Shown one piece after another: positions 37,808 to 46,388 of a stretch of 64,000 nt of DNA. The DNA is taken from NCBI RefSeq assembly GCF_001205715.1, contig NZ_AQQZ01000008.1, forward strand, positions 1 to 64,000, written 5' to 3'. A program made the translations under genes and the position numbers. The DNA comes from Pseudaestuariivita atlantica (GTDB lineage Bacteria > Pseudomonadota > Alphaproteobacteria > Rhodobacterales > Rhodobacteraceae). A model generated the notes under the pieces. It saw only the letters and a program-made list of their open reading frames with translations. It was not told the origin of the DNA and did no database searches. Numbering within the stretch: position 1 is the first letter of the stretch; every line of letters begins with the position of its first letter.

Positions 37808-38837
37808 TGGCCAACTTGAGCAACCGGGCACCGATTTAGCACCAGTGCTTTTTTCAGCAATCGAAACTAGCCTTTGCGCAGCAGATTCAGTTTCCAGATT
37901 TCGTACATATCACCACCGAGCACGCGCTGCAGTTGCACGCAGCGCCAACGCAGCACAATTGGCATCGTCGAAAGAGCGTGCGTCAAACGCGCGCCAAGTA
38001 GCAATTACGTCCGCATTTGCAGATGCAATTACAGACCCACAAGCAATATTTTCAAATAGGTTATGGTTATCGGACGCCCAAATAATTGACCTTTTGGATA
38101 GCTGGACGACATTCCAAAACCATAATCTACCGATATGGGCTTGGTGGTCGCGATGGTACGCTGGGTTTCTGGAGGGTCAGACACCACCATGGGAAGTATT
38201 GCGCGACGTGGCATTGCTAGGCGTCGATGTGTGGGACGCCGGGCCAAAACGCGTTGCCGAAGAAGTTGCGAAGATAGAGGCCGCACACGGCGGTGGTCAG
38301 CCTTTGGACAAAGAAAGACTGCAAGAGCATGTTCGAAAGCTCATCCGTAATCGCGCCATGACTCTGACGATGGCACAAGGCGGAAGCGAGCTTATTGCGA
38401 ACGCAATCCATGCATACAAAAAAGCCGGCCCAGCAAACGCATTGCCTGAAGGCTTAGAGCGGTTTGAAGATCTGCCCGCTCATTTCAAGGCAATACGGGA
38501 GACTCTGGATTCAGATCGCCCACTGACAGATCTCGAAGAAGCTTTGATCATCGAAATCCAACGGCTGCACGCGACCATCAGTCGTTTGGAATCTGAGGCC
38601 CGAGCGGCCAAGGAAAAGGGGCTGGGCCGTCAGTTCTGCGAGACGTGGGTGAATGGCATGGCCAGCACGCTTTCTGACAAATGGTTCCTCGGCGGTTTGG
38701 GATTGTTCACCGCCCACTTTACGGGCCTCGATGTCTCAGACCTCACATTTCAGAACTTGCGCGGTTATATCAGTGAAATCATGTCGGCTGCTCCGAACGA
38801 TGCGACAGCGACACCTAAGATGACAACGGACATTTGA
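37785..38837 (+). pseudogene. main part of the frameshifted accessory gene, unknown function
   Basis: The 350-aa frame has no ATG start, only TTG 37785 inside the T run, so it is best read as the continuation of the previous frame. An Ala-rich helical stretch comes first (HRARAAVARSANAAQLASSK). A Trp-rich block (PIWAWWSRWYAGFLEGQTPP WE) follows and then DVWDAGPKRVAEEVAKIEA, resembling the W..WY.xRLxG...W...G P pattern of an uncharacterised family. The C-terminal half is charged helices (residues 250-290, coiled-coil-like) and a short hydrophobic end (WFLGGLGLFTAHF). It is the only cargo of the 1.4-kb element. Function unknown. Confidence 0.6.
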
Positions 38838-38840
38838 CGC

Positions 38841-38867
38841 CGCCCGCGCTGTTGCGGGCGTTGCGGT
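38841..38867 (+). repeat. 27-bp direct repeat, right copy (candidate attR)
   Basis: Identical to 37446-37472. It is followed by AG, so the codon after TTGCGG is TAG rather than TGA. It reads PPALLRALR and a stop in the transglycosylase frame, and is followed at once by a REPIN and the yebC gene. It probably represents the original end of the transglycosylase gene. Confidence 0.8.
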
Positions 38868-38883
38868 AGGCCACGATTTTGAA

Positions 38884-38940
38884 GGGGGTCGGCTGGCGAG
38901 CAGCCGACCTACGTAGGTCGGGTGATCTTCACCCGACCCC
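38884..38940. repeat. REPIN-like pair (copy 2)
   Basis: A palindrome GTCGGCTGGC GA GCAGCCGAC ends in CTAC and is joined directly to GTAG (CTACGTAG at 38909-38916), followed by GTCGGGTGA TCT TCACCCGAC. The two hairpins are of different variants. It lies 3 bp past the yebC stop and between convergent units, so it could also act as a terminator. Confidence 0.75.
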
Positions 38941-38942
38941 GC

Positions 38943-39683
38943 TCAAAGCTGGTTGAGGACTTCGTCCGAGGCTTCGAAGTTCGTCGTGACGCGCTGGATG
39001 TCGTCATCGTCTTCGAGCGCGTCGATCAGCTTCATCAGCTTCTGCATGCCGTCGAGGTCCAGTTCGGTCGTGGTGGTGGGTTTCCAGACGAGCTTGGTCT
39101 CTTCGGACTCGCCCAGTTCCGCCTCGAGCGCGGTCGCCACGTCGTTCAGGTCGGTGTCGGCGCACCAGATCACGTGGCCGTCTTCGGAGCTTTCCACGTC
39201 TTCCGCGCCCGCCTCGATCGCGGCCATGAGAACGGTGTCGGCATCACCGACCTCGACCGGATACGTCACCTCGCCCTTGCGCTCGAACATGAACCCGACC
39301 GAGCCCGTCTCACCAAGGTTGCCGCCGTTCTTGCCGAAGGTCGACCGCACGGTCGACGCGGTGCGGTTGATGTTGTCGGTCATCGCCTCGACGATCACCG
39401 CAACGCCGCCGGGGCCGTAGCCCTCGTACCGGATTTCCTTGTAATCCTCGGCATCGCCGCCCATCGCCTTCTTGATCGCGCGGTCGATGTTGTCGTTGGG
39501 CATGGATTGCGACTTGGCCTGTTTCACGGCGAGGCGCAGGCGCGGGTTCTTGTCGGGGTCCGGGTCGCCCATCTTGGCGGCGACGGTGATCTCTTTGGAC
39601 AGTTTCGAGAACAGCTTCGAGCGGGCGGCGTCCTGCCGGCCCTTGCGGTGCTGGATGTTTGCCCATTTTGAGTGGCCTGCCAT
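38943..39683 (-). CDS. yebC: YebC/PmpR family DNA-binding/translation factor
   Basis: The 246-aa product has the full family pattern: [20 protein letters not shown] at the start, then [46 protein letters not shown] and ending in acidic [14 protein letters not shown]. YebC-type proteins act as transcription regulators (PmpR) or, as shown more recently, help ribosomes through proline stretches. The gene is single, with an upstream gap of 71 bp to ydeI-like. Confidence 0.96.
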   Translation of the reverse strand: MAGHSKWANIQHRKGRQDAARSKLFSKLSKEITVAAKMGDPDPDKNPRLRLAVKQAKSQSMPNDNIDRAIKKAMGGDAEDYKEIRYEGYGPGGVAVIVEAMTDNINRTASTVRSTFGKNGGNLGETGSVGFMFERKGEVTYPVEVGDADTVLMAAIEAGAEDVESSEDGHVIWCADTDLNDVATALEAELGESEETKLVWKPTTTTELDLDGMQKLMKLIDALEDDDDIQRVTTNFEASDEVLNQL

Positions 39684-39754
39684 GCGCCTTGTCTCCGGTT
39701 CGCGTCGCGTTGGGCCGCTTTCTAGTCAGGCGGGCGCGGGCTCGCAAGCCCGGC

Positions 39755-40330
39755 TCACATCTGGGGCAGTTTCCGGCCCTCGGCGGCGGCGACGGATGCC
39801 TTGGCGATCCGGTCGGCGCGGGTGGCGGGCCGCCTGGCCTGCGCGATCCAGCGCAGCACGTTGCGGCGGTAGGACGGCGCGCTGGCGTCCCATCCCGACG
39901 TTGCTTGCGCCGCCTTCAGGGCCTGCGCCAGGTCGTCCGGCACCTTGAGCGCGTCGACCTCCGGCAGGGCCTCCCACGTACCCGCGTCCTTGGCCCTTGC
40001 GACGGCGGTCTCTCCAGCGGCATGCATCCGGCCCTCGGCGCGAAGACGGTCCACGCGGGCGCGGTAGCTTTGCGCCCAGCCCTGCTGCTTGCGCGGAGAG
40101 ATCAGTTGGCCCGTGCGCGCCTCGTCCACCGCGTAGCGGCGTCCGTCGATCCAGCCGTATGCGATCAGCGCATCGAGAACCGCGTCGCGGGAGACGTATT
40201 TGCCCGGTACGGCCTTCTTGTACGTCACGAGGATCACCGAAGCCTCCTGCCCGTGATGCGCGTCGAGCCAGTCCCACAGCGCCGCCTCGCTCGCGACTTC
40301 GACCAATTCAAGATGTTTCGGCCAGGACAT
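39755..40330 (-). CDS. YdeI/OmpD-associated family protein
   Basis: The 191-aa product shows LWDWLDAHHGQEASVILVTY KK near the start, DALIAYGWIDGRRYAVDE near residue 60, and LISPRKQQGWAQSYRARVDR, the YdeI pattern. The C-terminal half has the DDLAQAL and APSYRRNVLRWIAQARRP stretch of the bacteriocin-protection relatives. These cytoplasmic proteins are widespread and have no firm biochemical role. It is divergent from the SLC13 permease gene by 47 bp. Confidence 0.88.
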   Translation of the reverse strand: MSWPKHLELVEVASEAALWDWLDAHHGQEASVILVTYKKAVPGKYVSRDAVLDALIAYGWIDGRRYAVDEARTGQLISPRKQQGWAQSYRARVDRLRAEGRMHAAGETAVARAKDAGTWEALPEVDALKVPDDLAQALKAAQATSGWDASAPSYRRNVLRWIAQARRPATRADRIAKASVAAAEGRKLPQM

Positions 40331-40377
40331 GCCGCCTCCCCTTGCACCTCTCCGGAGTTTGACAACATGGTGCGGCC

Positions 40378-42150
40378 ATGACCCAAGACCAGATCATCCT
40401 GTTTTCGCTGTTCGGTATCGTGTTCGGAATGCTTCTGTGGGGGCGGTTCCGGTATGACCTCGTGGCCTTTGCCGCGCTCATGGTGGGGGTGGTGCTGGGC
40501 GTGGTGCCGACCAAGGACGCCTTTTCCGGCTTTGGCCACCCCGCGACGATCATCGTGGCGCTGGTGCTTGTGGTGTCGGCGGGGCTGGTGCGGTCGGGCG
40601 CGGTGTTCCTGATCACGCGGACCATGGTGGATTCAAGCCGCGCGATGGGCGCGCATATCGCGCTGATGGGCGGGATCGGCGGCGTGCTGTCGGCCTTCAT
40701 GAACAACGTCGCGGCGCTGGCGCTGCTGATGCCGGTCGACATCCAGACCGCGCGCAAGGCGGGGCGCGCGGCGGGGCTGACGCTGATGCCTTTGTCCTTT
40801 GCCACGATCCTCGGAGGCATGGTCACCCTGATCGGGACGCCGCCCAACATCATCATCGCGCAGATCCGCGCCGACACGCTGGGCGAGCCCTTCGCGATGT
40901 TCGATTTCGCGCCCGTGGGCGGGACGGCGGCGATCGCGGGCCTCGCCTTCGTCGCGCTGATCGGCTGGCGCCTGATCCCGCAGCGCGAGGATACCCAGAC
41001 CGGGCCCGAGGACCTGACCGCCTATCTTGCCGAACTGGTGGTGCCGAAGGACTCGAAACTGATCGGGCAGCGCGTGCGCGACCTTGAAGAGGCCGCCGAC
41101 AAGGCGGACGTGGTCATCGTTGGCCTGATCCGCGACGGCAAGCGCCGCGCGGGCGTGGCGCGGAATGCTAGCCTGCAGGCGCAGGACGCGCTGGTGATCG
41201 AGGCGACGCCCGAGGCGATGGATGAATTCCGCACCGCCCTGACGCTCGATTTCGCGGACGAGACGCGGGAAGAGCACCTGCGCGCCGAGGGCGAAGGCGT
41301 GTCGCTGGTCGAGGTCGTCGTGACCGACACGTCGCGGCTGGCGGGACGGTCGGCGCAGACGGTGGGGCTGGCCTGGCGGCAACGCACGATCCTTCTGGGC
41401 ATCGCGCGGCAGGGCCGGCGCATCACCAAGCAGATGCGCAAGACCGACCTGCAGCCGGGTGACATCCTGCTGCTGCTGATCCCGTCGGACAACGTGGATG
41501 ACGTGGTGCGCTGGCTGGGCTGTTTGCCGCTGGCCAATCGCGGCCTCGCCGTGACCGAGAATACCAAGACATGGGCCGCCATCGGCATGTTCGCAGGCGC
41601 GGTCGCGGCGGCCTCCTTCGGGCTGATCTACCTTCCTGTGGCGCTTGGCCTCGTCGTGGTGGGTTATGTCCTGACCCGCATCCTGCCCATCACCGAGATC
41701 TACGACCACATCGAGTGGCCGGTGGTCGTGTTGCTGGGGTCGATGATCCCGCTGGGTGCCGCACTGGAAACGTCCGGAGGGACCGAGCTGATCGCGGACG
41801 GGCTGGTGTCGCTGACCGACGGCCTGCCGCCCTGGGCGATCCTGACGGTGCTGATGGTGGTGACGATGACCCTGTCGGACGTGCTGAACAACACCGCGAC
41901 CACCATCGTCGCCGCGCCCGTGGGCATCCAGATGGCGAACTCGCTGGGCGTGTCGGCCGACCCGTTCCTGATGGCGGTGGCCGTGGCGGCCTCGGCCGCG
42001 TTCCTCACACCCATCGGGCACAAGAACAACACGCTGATCCTTGGCCCCGGCGGATATCGCTTTGGCGATTACTGGCGCATGGGACTGCCCCTGGAAATCA
42101 TCATCGTGGCCGTATCGGTCCCCGCCATCCTGATCTTCTGGGGCTTCTGA
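40378..42150 (+). CDS. SLC13-family permease with TrkA-C domains (first of two)
   Basis: The 590-aa product has about 10 hydrophobic segments in two blocks (residues 1-185 and 395-590) separated by a cytoplasmic region with two RCK/TrkA-C modules (AELVVPKDSKLIGQRVRDLE, VVVTDTSRLAGRSAQTVG). Permease motifs include MNNVAALALLMP, LIGTPPNIIIA and LNNTATTIVAAPVGI. This family (also called citrate/CitT-like or arsenite-permease-like) moves dicarboxylates, sulfate or related anions. The substrate is unknown. It converges on a homolog at 42218-43999. Confidence 0.9.
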   Translation: MTQDQIILFSLFGIVFGMLLWGRFRYDLVAFAALMVGVVLGVVPTKDAFSGFGHPATIIVALVLVVSAGLVRSGAVFLITRTMVDSSRAMGAHIALMGGIGGVLSAFMNNVAALALLMPVDIQTARKAGRAAGLTLMPLSFATILGGMVTLIGTPPNIIIAQIRADTLGEPFAMFDFAPVGGTAAIAGLAFVALIGWRLIPQREDTQTGPEDLTAYLAELVVPKDSKLIGQRVRDLEEAADKADVVIVGLIRDGKRRAGVARNASLQAQDALVIEATPEAMDEFRTALTLDFADETREEHLRAEGEGVSLVEVVVTDTSRLAGRSAQTVGLAWRQRTILLGIARQGRRITKQMRKTDLQPGDILLLLIPSDNVDDVVRWLGCLPLANRGLAVTENTKTWAAIGMFAGAVAAASFGLIYLPVALGLVVVGYVLTRILPITEIYDHIEWPVVVLLGSMIPLGAALETSGGTELIADGLVSLTDGLPPWAILTVLMVVTMTLSDVLNNTATTIVAAPVGIQMANSLGVSADPFLMAVAVAASAAFLTPIGHKNNTLILGPGGYRFGDYWRMGLPLEIIIVAVSVPAILIFWGF

Positions 42151-42154
42151 GCGG

Positions 42155-42207
42155 CACAATTTTCCTGCGAAAATTGTGGGACAGAGATTTTTCCTGCGAA
42201 AAATCTC
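42155..42207. terminator. tandem hairpins between convergent SLC13 genes
   Basis: Two hairpins with the same loop follow one another: CACAATTTTC CTGC GAAAATTGTG (42155-42178) and GAGATTTTTC CTGC GAAAAATCTC (42184-42207). The shared TTTTC CTGC GAAAA core suggests duplication. They sit exactly between two convergent stops (42150 and 42218), so they probably end transcription from both sides. The arms are AT-rich in an otherwise GC-rich region. Confidence 0.75.
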
Positions 42208-42217
42208 CGTCGCGGCG

Positions 42218-43999
42218 TCAGAGCGGCCAGATGAACGGAATCACCGCGCTGGCAAGCAGGCCCACGGTCAGGTTCAGCGGGATGCCCACGCGCATGAAAT
42301 CGGTGAACCTGTAGCCGCCGGGGCCATAGACCAGCATGTTCGTCTGGTAGCCGATGGGGGTCGCGAAACTGGCCGATGCCGCGACCATGACGGCCACGAC
42401 AAGCGGGCGCGCGTCGATGCCCATCGCCTCGGCCAGCCCGATGGCCACGGGCGTCACCACGACCGCGACGGCGTTGTTCGACACCAGTTCGGTCAGGACC
42501 GAGGTCAGCAGGTAGACCGCCCAGACCAGCAGGAAGGGCGGCATCCCGGTCAGCGCGGGCGCGATCCAGCCCACGATCAGCGCCACCGCGCCCGAGGCCT
42601 GAAGCGCCGCACCGACCGCCAGCATGGCGAAGATCAGCGCAAGGAGGCGACCATCGACGAAGGAAAACGCCTCGTCCGCGTCGATGCAGCGCGCCAGGAG
42701 CACGACCGCCACGGCGAGGATCGACAGCAGGAAGATGGGCGCGACGCCAAGGCCCGCCAGCGCCACCAGCGCCACCAGCGCGCCCAGCGCCACCGGCGCG
42801 TGGCCCCGGCGATAGGCCTGTACCGAGGGTTTCGAGACATCGACCATGTCCATGTCATGCGCCAGCCGCTGGATGTCGCCCGGCGATCCTTCCAGCAGCA
42901 GCGTGTCGCCGACGCGCACGATGATGTCGTCAAGCTGCCGCCCGATATTCTGCGACCGCCGGTGCACCGCCAGCGGGTAGACGCCGTAGCGCCGCCGCAG
43001 GCGCAGCGATCCCAGCGACCGGCCCACCATCTTGCAACCCGGCGTCACCAGCACCTCGACCGTGGTGGTTTCCACCGCCGAGACCTGGTCGACGCGGCGC
43101 AATTCCTTGTTGCTTTGCAGCGACAGAAGCTCTGTCATCTGGGTGCGCAGAACCACGCGGTCGCCCACCTCCAGCGTGACACCGGCGAGGTTGCGGCGAA
43201 GCGAGACGTCGCCCCGGATCACGTCGATCAGGCGCACGCCGTCGCGCTTGAACAACTGCACACCCGTGACCTCGCGGCCGACCAGGTTCGAATCCGGCGG
43301 GATCACGGCCTCGGTGAAGAACTTCATGCGGCTGCGGTCGCTCAGAAGCTGCGCCATGGAATCGCGGTCGAGCAGCAGGCGGGGCGCGATGAAGCGCAGG
43401 TAAAGCATGCCCCACACGACGAGGATCAGGCCCAGCGGAGTGACCTCGAAGATGGTGAAGGGTTGCAGGCCCTCGGCCCGCGCGACGCCGTCCACCAGCA
43501 GGTTCGTCGAGGTCCCGATCAGCGTCAGCGTGCCGCCGAGGATCGCGGCATAGCTGAGCGGGATCAGCAGTTTCGAGGCCGAAAGGCCCATCGTCTTGGC
43601 CAGTTGCACGAAGACCGGGATCATCACCACCACGACGGGCGTGTTGGACACCACCGCCGACATGCCGATCACGAAGGCCATCAGCACCGCGACGGCCAGC
43701 GCGGGCGAGCGGGCGGCGTAGCCGTCGGCAAAGCGGGTGAAGGCGTCGAGCGCACCGGTGCGCACCAGCGCACCCATCACGATGAACATCGCCCCGATGG
43801 TCCATGGCGCGGGGTTCGACAGCACCGAAAGCGCATCGTCGTAGGGCAGGACGCCCGTCACCAGCAGCACCGCGACGCCGCCCAGCGCCACCACCTCGGT
43901 CGGGTAGGCCTCGCGCACGAAAAGCACGAACATCAGCGCGACGACGCCCAGCGCGATCAGCGCCTGCGTGGTGGCATCGAAGGCGAAGAGGTCGGTCAT
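42218..43999 (-). CDS. SLC13-family permease with TrkA-C domains (second of two)
   Basis: The 593-aa product has the same layout as its convergent neighbour: N-terminal permease block with VSNTPVVVVMIPVFVQLAKT and LIGTSTNLLVDG, two RCK/TrkA-C modules near residues 210-390, and a C-terminal block with LVSNNAVAVVVTPVAIGLAE. The two proteins are clearly related but not close copies. The ATG overlaps the stop of the EamA gene upstream (ATGA). It is the last gene of the mgtE-fau-ymdB-eamA chain. Confidence 0.9.
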   Translation of the reverse strand: MTDLFAFDATTQALIALGVVALMFVLFVREAYPTEVVALGGVAVLLVTGVLPYDDALSVLSNPAPWTIGAMFIVMGALVRTGALDAFTRFADGYAARSPALAVAVLMAFVIGMSAVVSNTPVVVVMIPVFVQLAKTMGLSASKLLIPLSYAAILGGTLTLIGTSTNLLVDGVARAEGLQPFTIFEVTPLGLILVVWGMLYLRFIAPRLLLDRDSMAQLLSDRSRMKFFTEAVIPPDSNLVGREVTGVQLFKRDGVRLIDVIRGDVSLRRNLAGVTLEVGDRVVLRTQMTELLSLQSNKELRRVDQVSAVETTTVEVLVTPGCKMVGRSLGSLRLRRRYGVYPLAVHRRSQNIGRQLDDIIVRVGDTLLLEGSPGDIQRLAHDMDMVDVSKPSVQAYRRGHAPVALGALVALVALAGLGVAPIFLLSILAVAVVLLARCIDADEAFSFVDGRLLALIFAMLAVGAALQASGAVALIVGWIAPALTGMPPFLLVWAVYLLTSVLTELVSNNAVAVVVTPVAIGLAEAMGIDARPLVVAVMVAASASFATPIGYQTNMLVYGPGGYRFTDFMRVGIPLNLTVGLLASAVIPFIWPL

Positions 44000-44904
44000 G
44001 CGCCCGCCCCCACCAGCCCGCGCCGCACCTCGCGCGGCTGGACAAGGAACAGGCCCAGCATCATCACCGCAAGCGCGATCCAGAGGCCCCCGGTATACCG
44101 CTCACCAAGGATCAGCATCGACCAGATCACGCCGAAGGCCGTGACCAGATACGCCACCTGCGCCGAGAAGACCGCCCCCGCCCGTCCGACCAGCGCGACG
44201 TAACCGGCATAGACAACCGCGTGGATCGAGGAGGTGAGCAACAGGCCCAGATCGGCGATGTCGTAGGGTGGGCGCGGGTCGATCCACTGGCCGGAGATCA
44301 GCGCCAAGGGCAGGACCAGCACCGCGCCCAACGCCGACGCGCCGAACAGCACCTGCACCGGATCAAGGCCCGCCGTGCCGTATTTCGCGACCACGTTGCC
44401 CTCGATCCCGTAGAAAAAGGGCGCGATCAGGGCCACGAGCACCCAGAGGCTGAGCGCCGCCGCCGACAGCGTCAGGCCGGGGGCCGACAGGATCACCACA
44501 CCCGCAAGACCGCACAGAAGGCCCGTCATGCGGGTCCAGCCGAAGCGGTCGGCGCCGAGGATCAGCGCGATGGGAAAGGCGAACATCGGCACGGTCGAGA
44601 TCGCGATCGCCATGATGCCCGCCGGCAGGTGGAACGCAGCCTGGTAGGATGCCGAATTGGGAATGATCGTGCCGATCACCGCAATGAGAAGCCATACGCC
44701 GACCTGCACCCGCGTGGGCCGAAGCGGCAGCCGCCCGCGCACCACCAGCACCGCGCCAAGGATCACGACCCCGATCACCATCTGCCAGAAGATCAGGCCG
44801 AAATGGCCGTAGCCGGTGGACACGGCAAGCTTGGTCAGGGGAATGGTCATCCCCCACCCCGCCCCCATGGCGAGCAGCGCCAGAAGCGCCGCGCCCCGGC
44901 TCAT
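43996..44904 (-). CDS. EamA/DMT family transporter
   Basis: The 302-aa product from ATG 44904 (MSRGAALLALLAMGAGWGMT) has ten hydrophobic segments and the two EamA repeats; the second ends with SMLILGERYTGGLWIALAVM MLG. The start codon overlaps the stop of the ymdB gene by ATGA, and its own stop overlaps the SLC13 start. It likely exports a small metabolite, of unknown identity. Confidence 0.85.
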   Translation of the reverse strand: MSRGAALLALLAMGAGWGMTIPLTKLAVSTGYGHFGLIFWQMVIGVVILGAVLVVRGRLPLRPTRVQVGVWLLIAVIGTIIPNSASYQAAFHLPAGIMAIAISTVPMFAFPIALILGADRFGWTRMTGLLCGLAGVVILSAPGLTLSAAALSLWVLVALIAPFFYGIEGNVVAKYGTAGLDPVQVLFGASALGAVLVLPLALISGQWIDPRPPYDIADLGLLLTSSIHAVVYAGYVALVGRAGAVFSAQVAYLVTAFGVIWSMLILGERYTGGLWIALAVMMLGLFLVQPREVRRGLVGAGA

Positions 44905-45710
44905 GCCGGGCCCGCCTGCGCCAGCCTGCCGCCGACGCGCACCATCTCGATCCGGGTGGCATGGCCGGTGGCGTCGTCGGTTTCGACATAGACGCCGGCA
45001 AGGGTCGCCTCGCCCAGCGCGGGCGAAAAGCGCGCCTTGGGCATGCCGGTGATGAAGCGGCGCATCGGTTCGGCCTTGTCCATGCCGATCACGGAATTGT
45101 AGTCGCCGCACATGCCCGCATCGGTCAGGTACGCCGTCCCGCCCGGCAGGATCTGCGCATCACCCGTGGGCACGTGGGTGTGGGTGCCGACGACGAGGCT
45201 CGCCTTGCCGTCGCAGAAATGGCCCATCGCCATCTTTTCCGAGGTCGCCTCGCAATGCACGTCGACGATCACCGCCTTCGCCTGCCCGGCGAGCTTTTTC
45301 AGCGCCGCCTCGACCGCGCTGAACGGGTCGTCGAAGGGGCGTTTCATGAAGACCTGCCCCAGCACCTGCACCACCAGCACCTTGCGCCCGCGCGTCGCCT
45401 CGAACAGGCGCGCGCCGCGCCCCGGCGCGCCCTTGGCATAGTTGAGCGGGCGCAGGATGCGGCTGTCTTCCTCGATCGCCTGCAGCATGTCCTTCTGGTC
45501 GAAGGCATGATCGCCCAGCGTCACGCAATCGGCGCCCGCCGCGAAGAGGCCGGCGGCATGCGCGGCGGTCAGGCCGGCGCCGTTCGACGCGTTCTCGCCG
45601 TTCACGACGACGAAATCGAGCGACCACGCGTCGCGCAGGCGGGGGAGATGTTCGGTGATCGCGGCGCGCCCCGCGCGGCCCATGACGTCACCGAGAAAGA
45701 GAAGTCTCAT
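44901..45710 (-). CDS. YmdB-type metallophosphoesterase (TIGR00282)
   Basis: The 269-aa product starts MRLLFLGDVMGRAGRAAITE, with the GD metal motif. NGENASNG (metal-binding Asn and Glu) follows, then TLGDHAFD, VDVHCEATSEKMAMGHF and GTHTHVPTGDAQIL. This is the YmdB family, cytoplasmic phosphodiesterases; B. subtilis YmdB acts on 2',3'-cAMP. The gene overlaps the EamA start, and a pair of palindromes lies upstream of it. Confidence 0.92.
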   Translation of the reverse strand: MRLLFLGDVMGRAGRAAITEHLPRLRDAWSLDFVVVNGENASNGAGLTAAHAAGLFAAGADCVTLGDHAFDQKDMLQAIEEDSRILRPLNYAKGAPGRGARLFEATRGRKVLVVQVLGQVFMKRPFDDPFSAVEAALKKLAGQAKAVIVDVHCEATSEKMAMGHFCDGKASLVVGTHTHVPTGDAQILPGGTAYLTDAGMCGDYNSVIGMDKAEPMRRFITGMPKARFSPALGEATLAGVYVETDDATGHATRIEMVRVGGRLAQAGPA

Positions 45711-45782
45711 GGCGATTGGCTTAGCACCGGGACCGGAATGGGCAAGCCCAAAGCAGACCTGACGATGCGGGTTGGGCGGGGC

Positions 45783-45826
45783 AAGGCCGTTGCAACGGCC
45801 TTGAAACGATCTTCGAAGATCGTTTC
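45783..45826. terminator. two adjoining perfect palindromes after fau
   Basis: AAGGCCGTTGCAACGGCCTT (45783-45802) and a 24-base palindrome starting GAAACGATCTTC (45803-45826) lie end to end, each perfect. The second starts right at the TGA stop of fau on the minus strand. They probably form hairpins that end or weaken transcription between fau and ymdB. Two such palindromes directly joined is unusual. Confidence 0.6.
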
Positions 45827-46388
45827 ACCGCGAGATGGTGAGGATGCGCGCCTCGGTCACGACCAGGTCGAGCGGCTGGTCGGTCGCTTCCATCGGCAGC
45901 GCCTCGGCCTCCTGCGCGTCCCAGGCAAAGCCGATCGCCAGAACCGGCCCGCGCGCGCGCAGCCCTTCGAGCGTGCGGTCATAGAACCCGCCGCCATATC
46001 CCAGCCGGTCGCCCGACGCGGTGAAGGCCACCAGCGGCACGACCACGATCTCGGGCACGACCCAGTCGTCCTGCAGCGGGATCCGCGCGCCGAACGGGCC
46101 GTCGCGCATGGGGCCGTCGGGTGTCCAGCGGCTGAACTTCAGGGGCTGTCCCTCGCCCGTGATGACCGGCACCGCGACGGGGCCGTGGGCGGTGGCCTCG
46201 GTCATGGCGGGGCGCGGGTCGATCTCGGTGCGGATGGGCATGTAGCCCGCCAGCGGTGCGCCACGATACCCCGCCAGCACCTCGGACAGGCGGGCGGCGG
46301 GTGCGGGGTGGCCCGCGTCGCGCGCGGCCTTGCGGCGGGCGAAGGCCGCCTTGCGCGCATCCGCCTTCTGGTCGGCAAGGTCGGTCAC
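45825..46388 (-). CDS. fau: 5-formyltetrahydrofolate cyclo-ligase
   Basis: Start at GTG 46388, overlapping the mgtE stop as GTGA; the open frame upstream is an mgtE shadow. The 187-aa product contains PIRTEIDPRP (substrate site), PLVAFTASGDRLGYGGGFYD (ATP/substrate site of the family) and FAWDAQEAEALPMEATDQPL D. It converts 5-formyl-THF to 5,10-methenyl-THF with ATP. In many bacteria 6S RNA lies beside this gene, but I see none here. Confidence 0.92.
   Translation of the reverse strand: MTDLADQKADARKAAFARRKAARDAGHPAPAARLSEVLAGYRGAPLAGYMPIRTEIDPRPAMTEATAHGPVAVPVITGEGQPLKFSRWTPDGPMRDGPFGARIPLQDDWVVPEIVVVPLVAFTASGDRLGYGGGFYDRTLEGLRARGPVLAIGFAWDAQEAEALPMEATDQPLDLVVTEARILTISR

Larger units (their letters stand above)
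37473..38867. mobile_element. 1.4-kb integrated element at the 3' end of the transglycosylase gene
   Basis: The segment is clearly richer in A+T than both flanks, especially 37473-37800. It is bracketed by the 27-bp perfect repeats and contains one gene (frameshifted) on the plus strand with no recombinase. Removing one repeat plus the insert would rejoin the transglycosylase to a TAG stop at 38868-ish, next to the REPIN and yebC. This is what site-specific integration into a gene end leaves behind, with the gene end restored by the element. It would need a recombinase supplied from elsewhere. Confidence 0.65.

Noticed and set aside
45711-45824. 6S RNA beside fau.
   Set aside because: The gap is only about 110 bp and is taken up by two palindromes, too short for 6S RNA.
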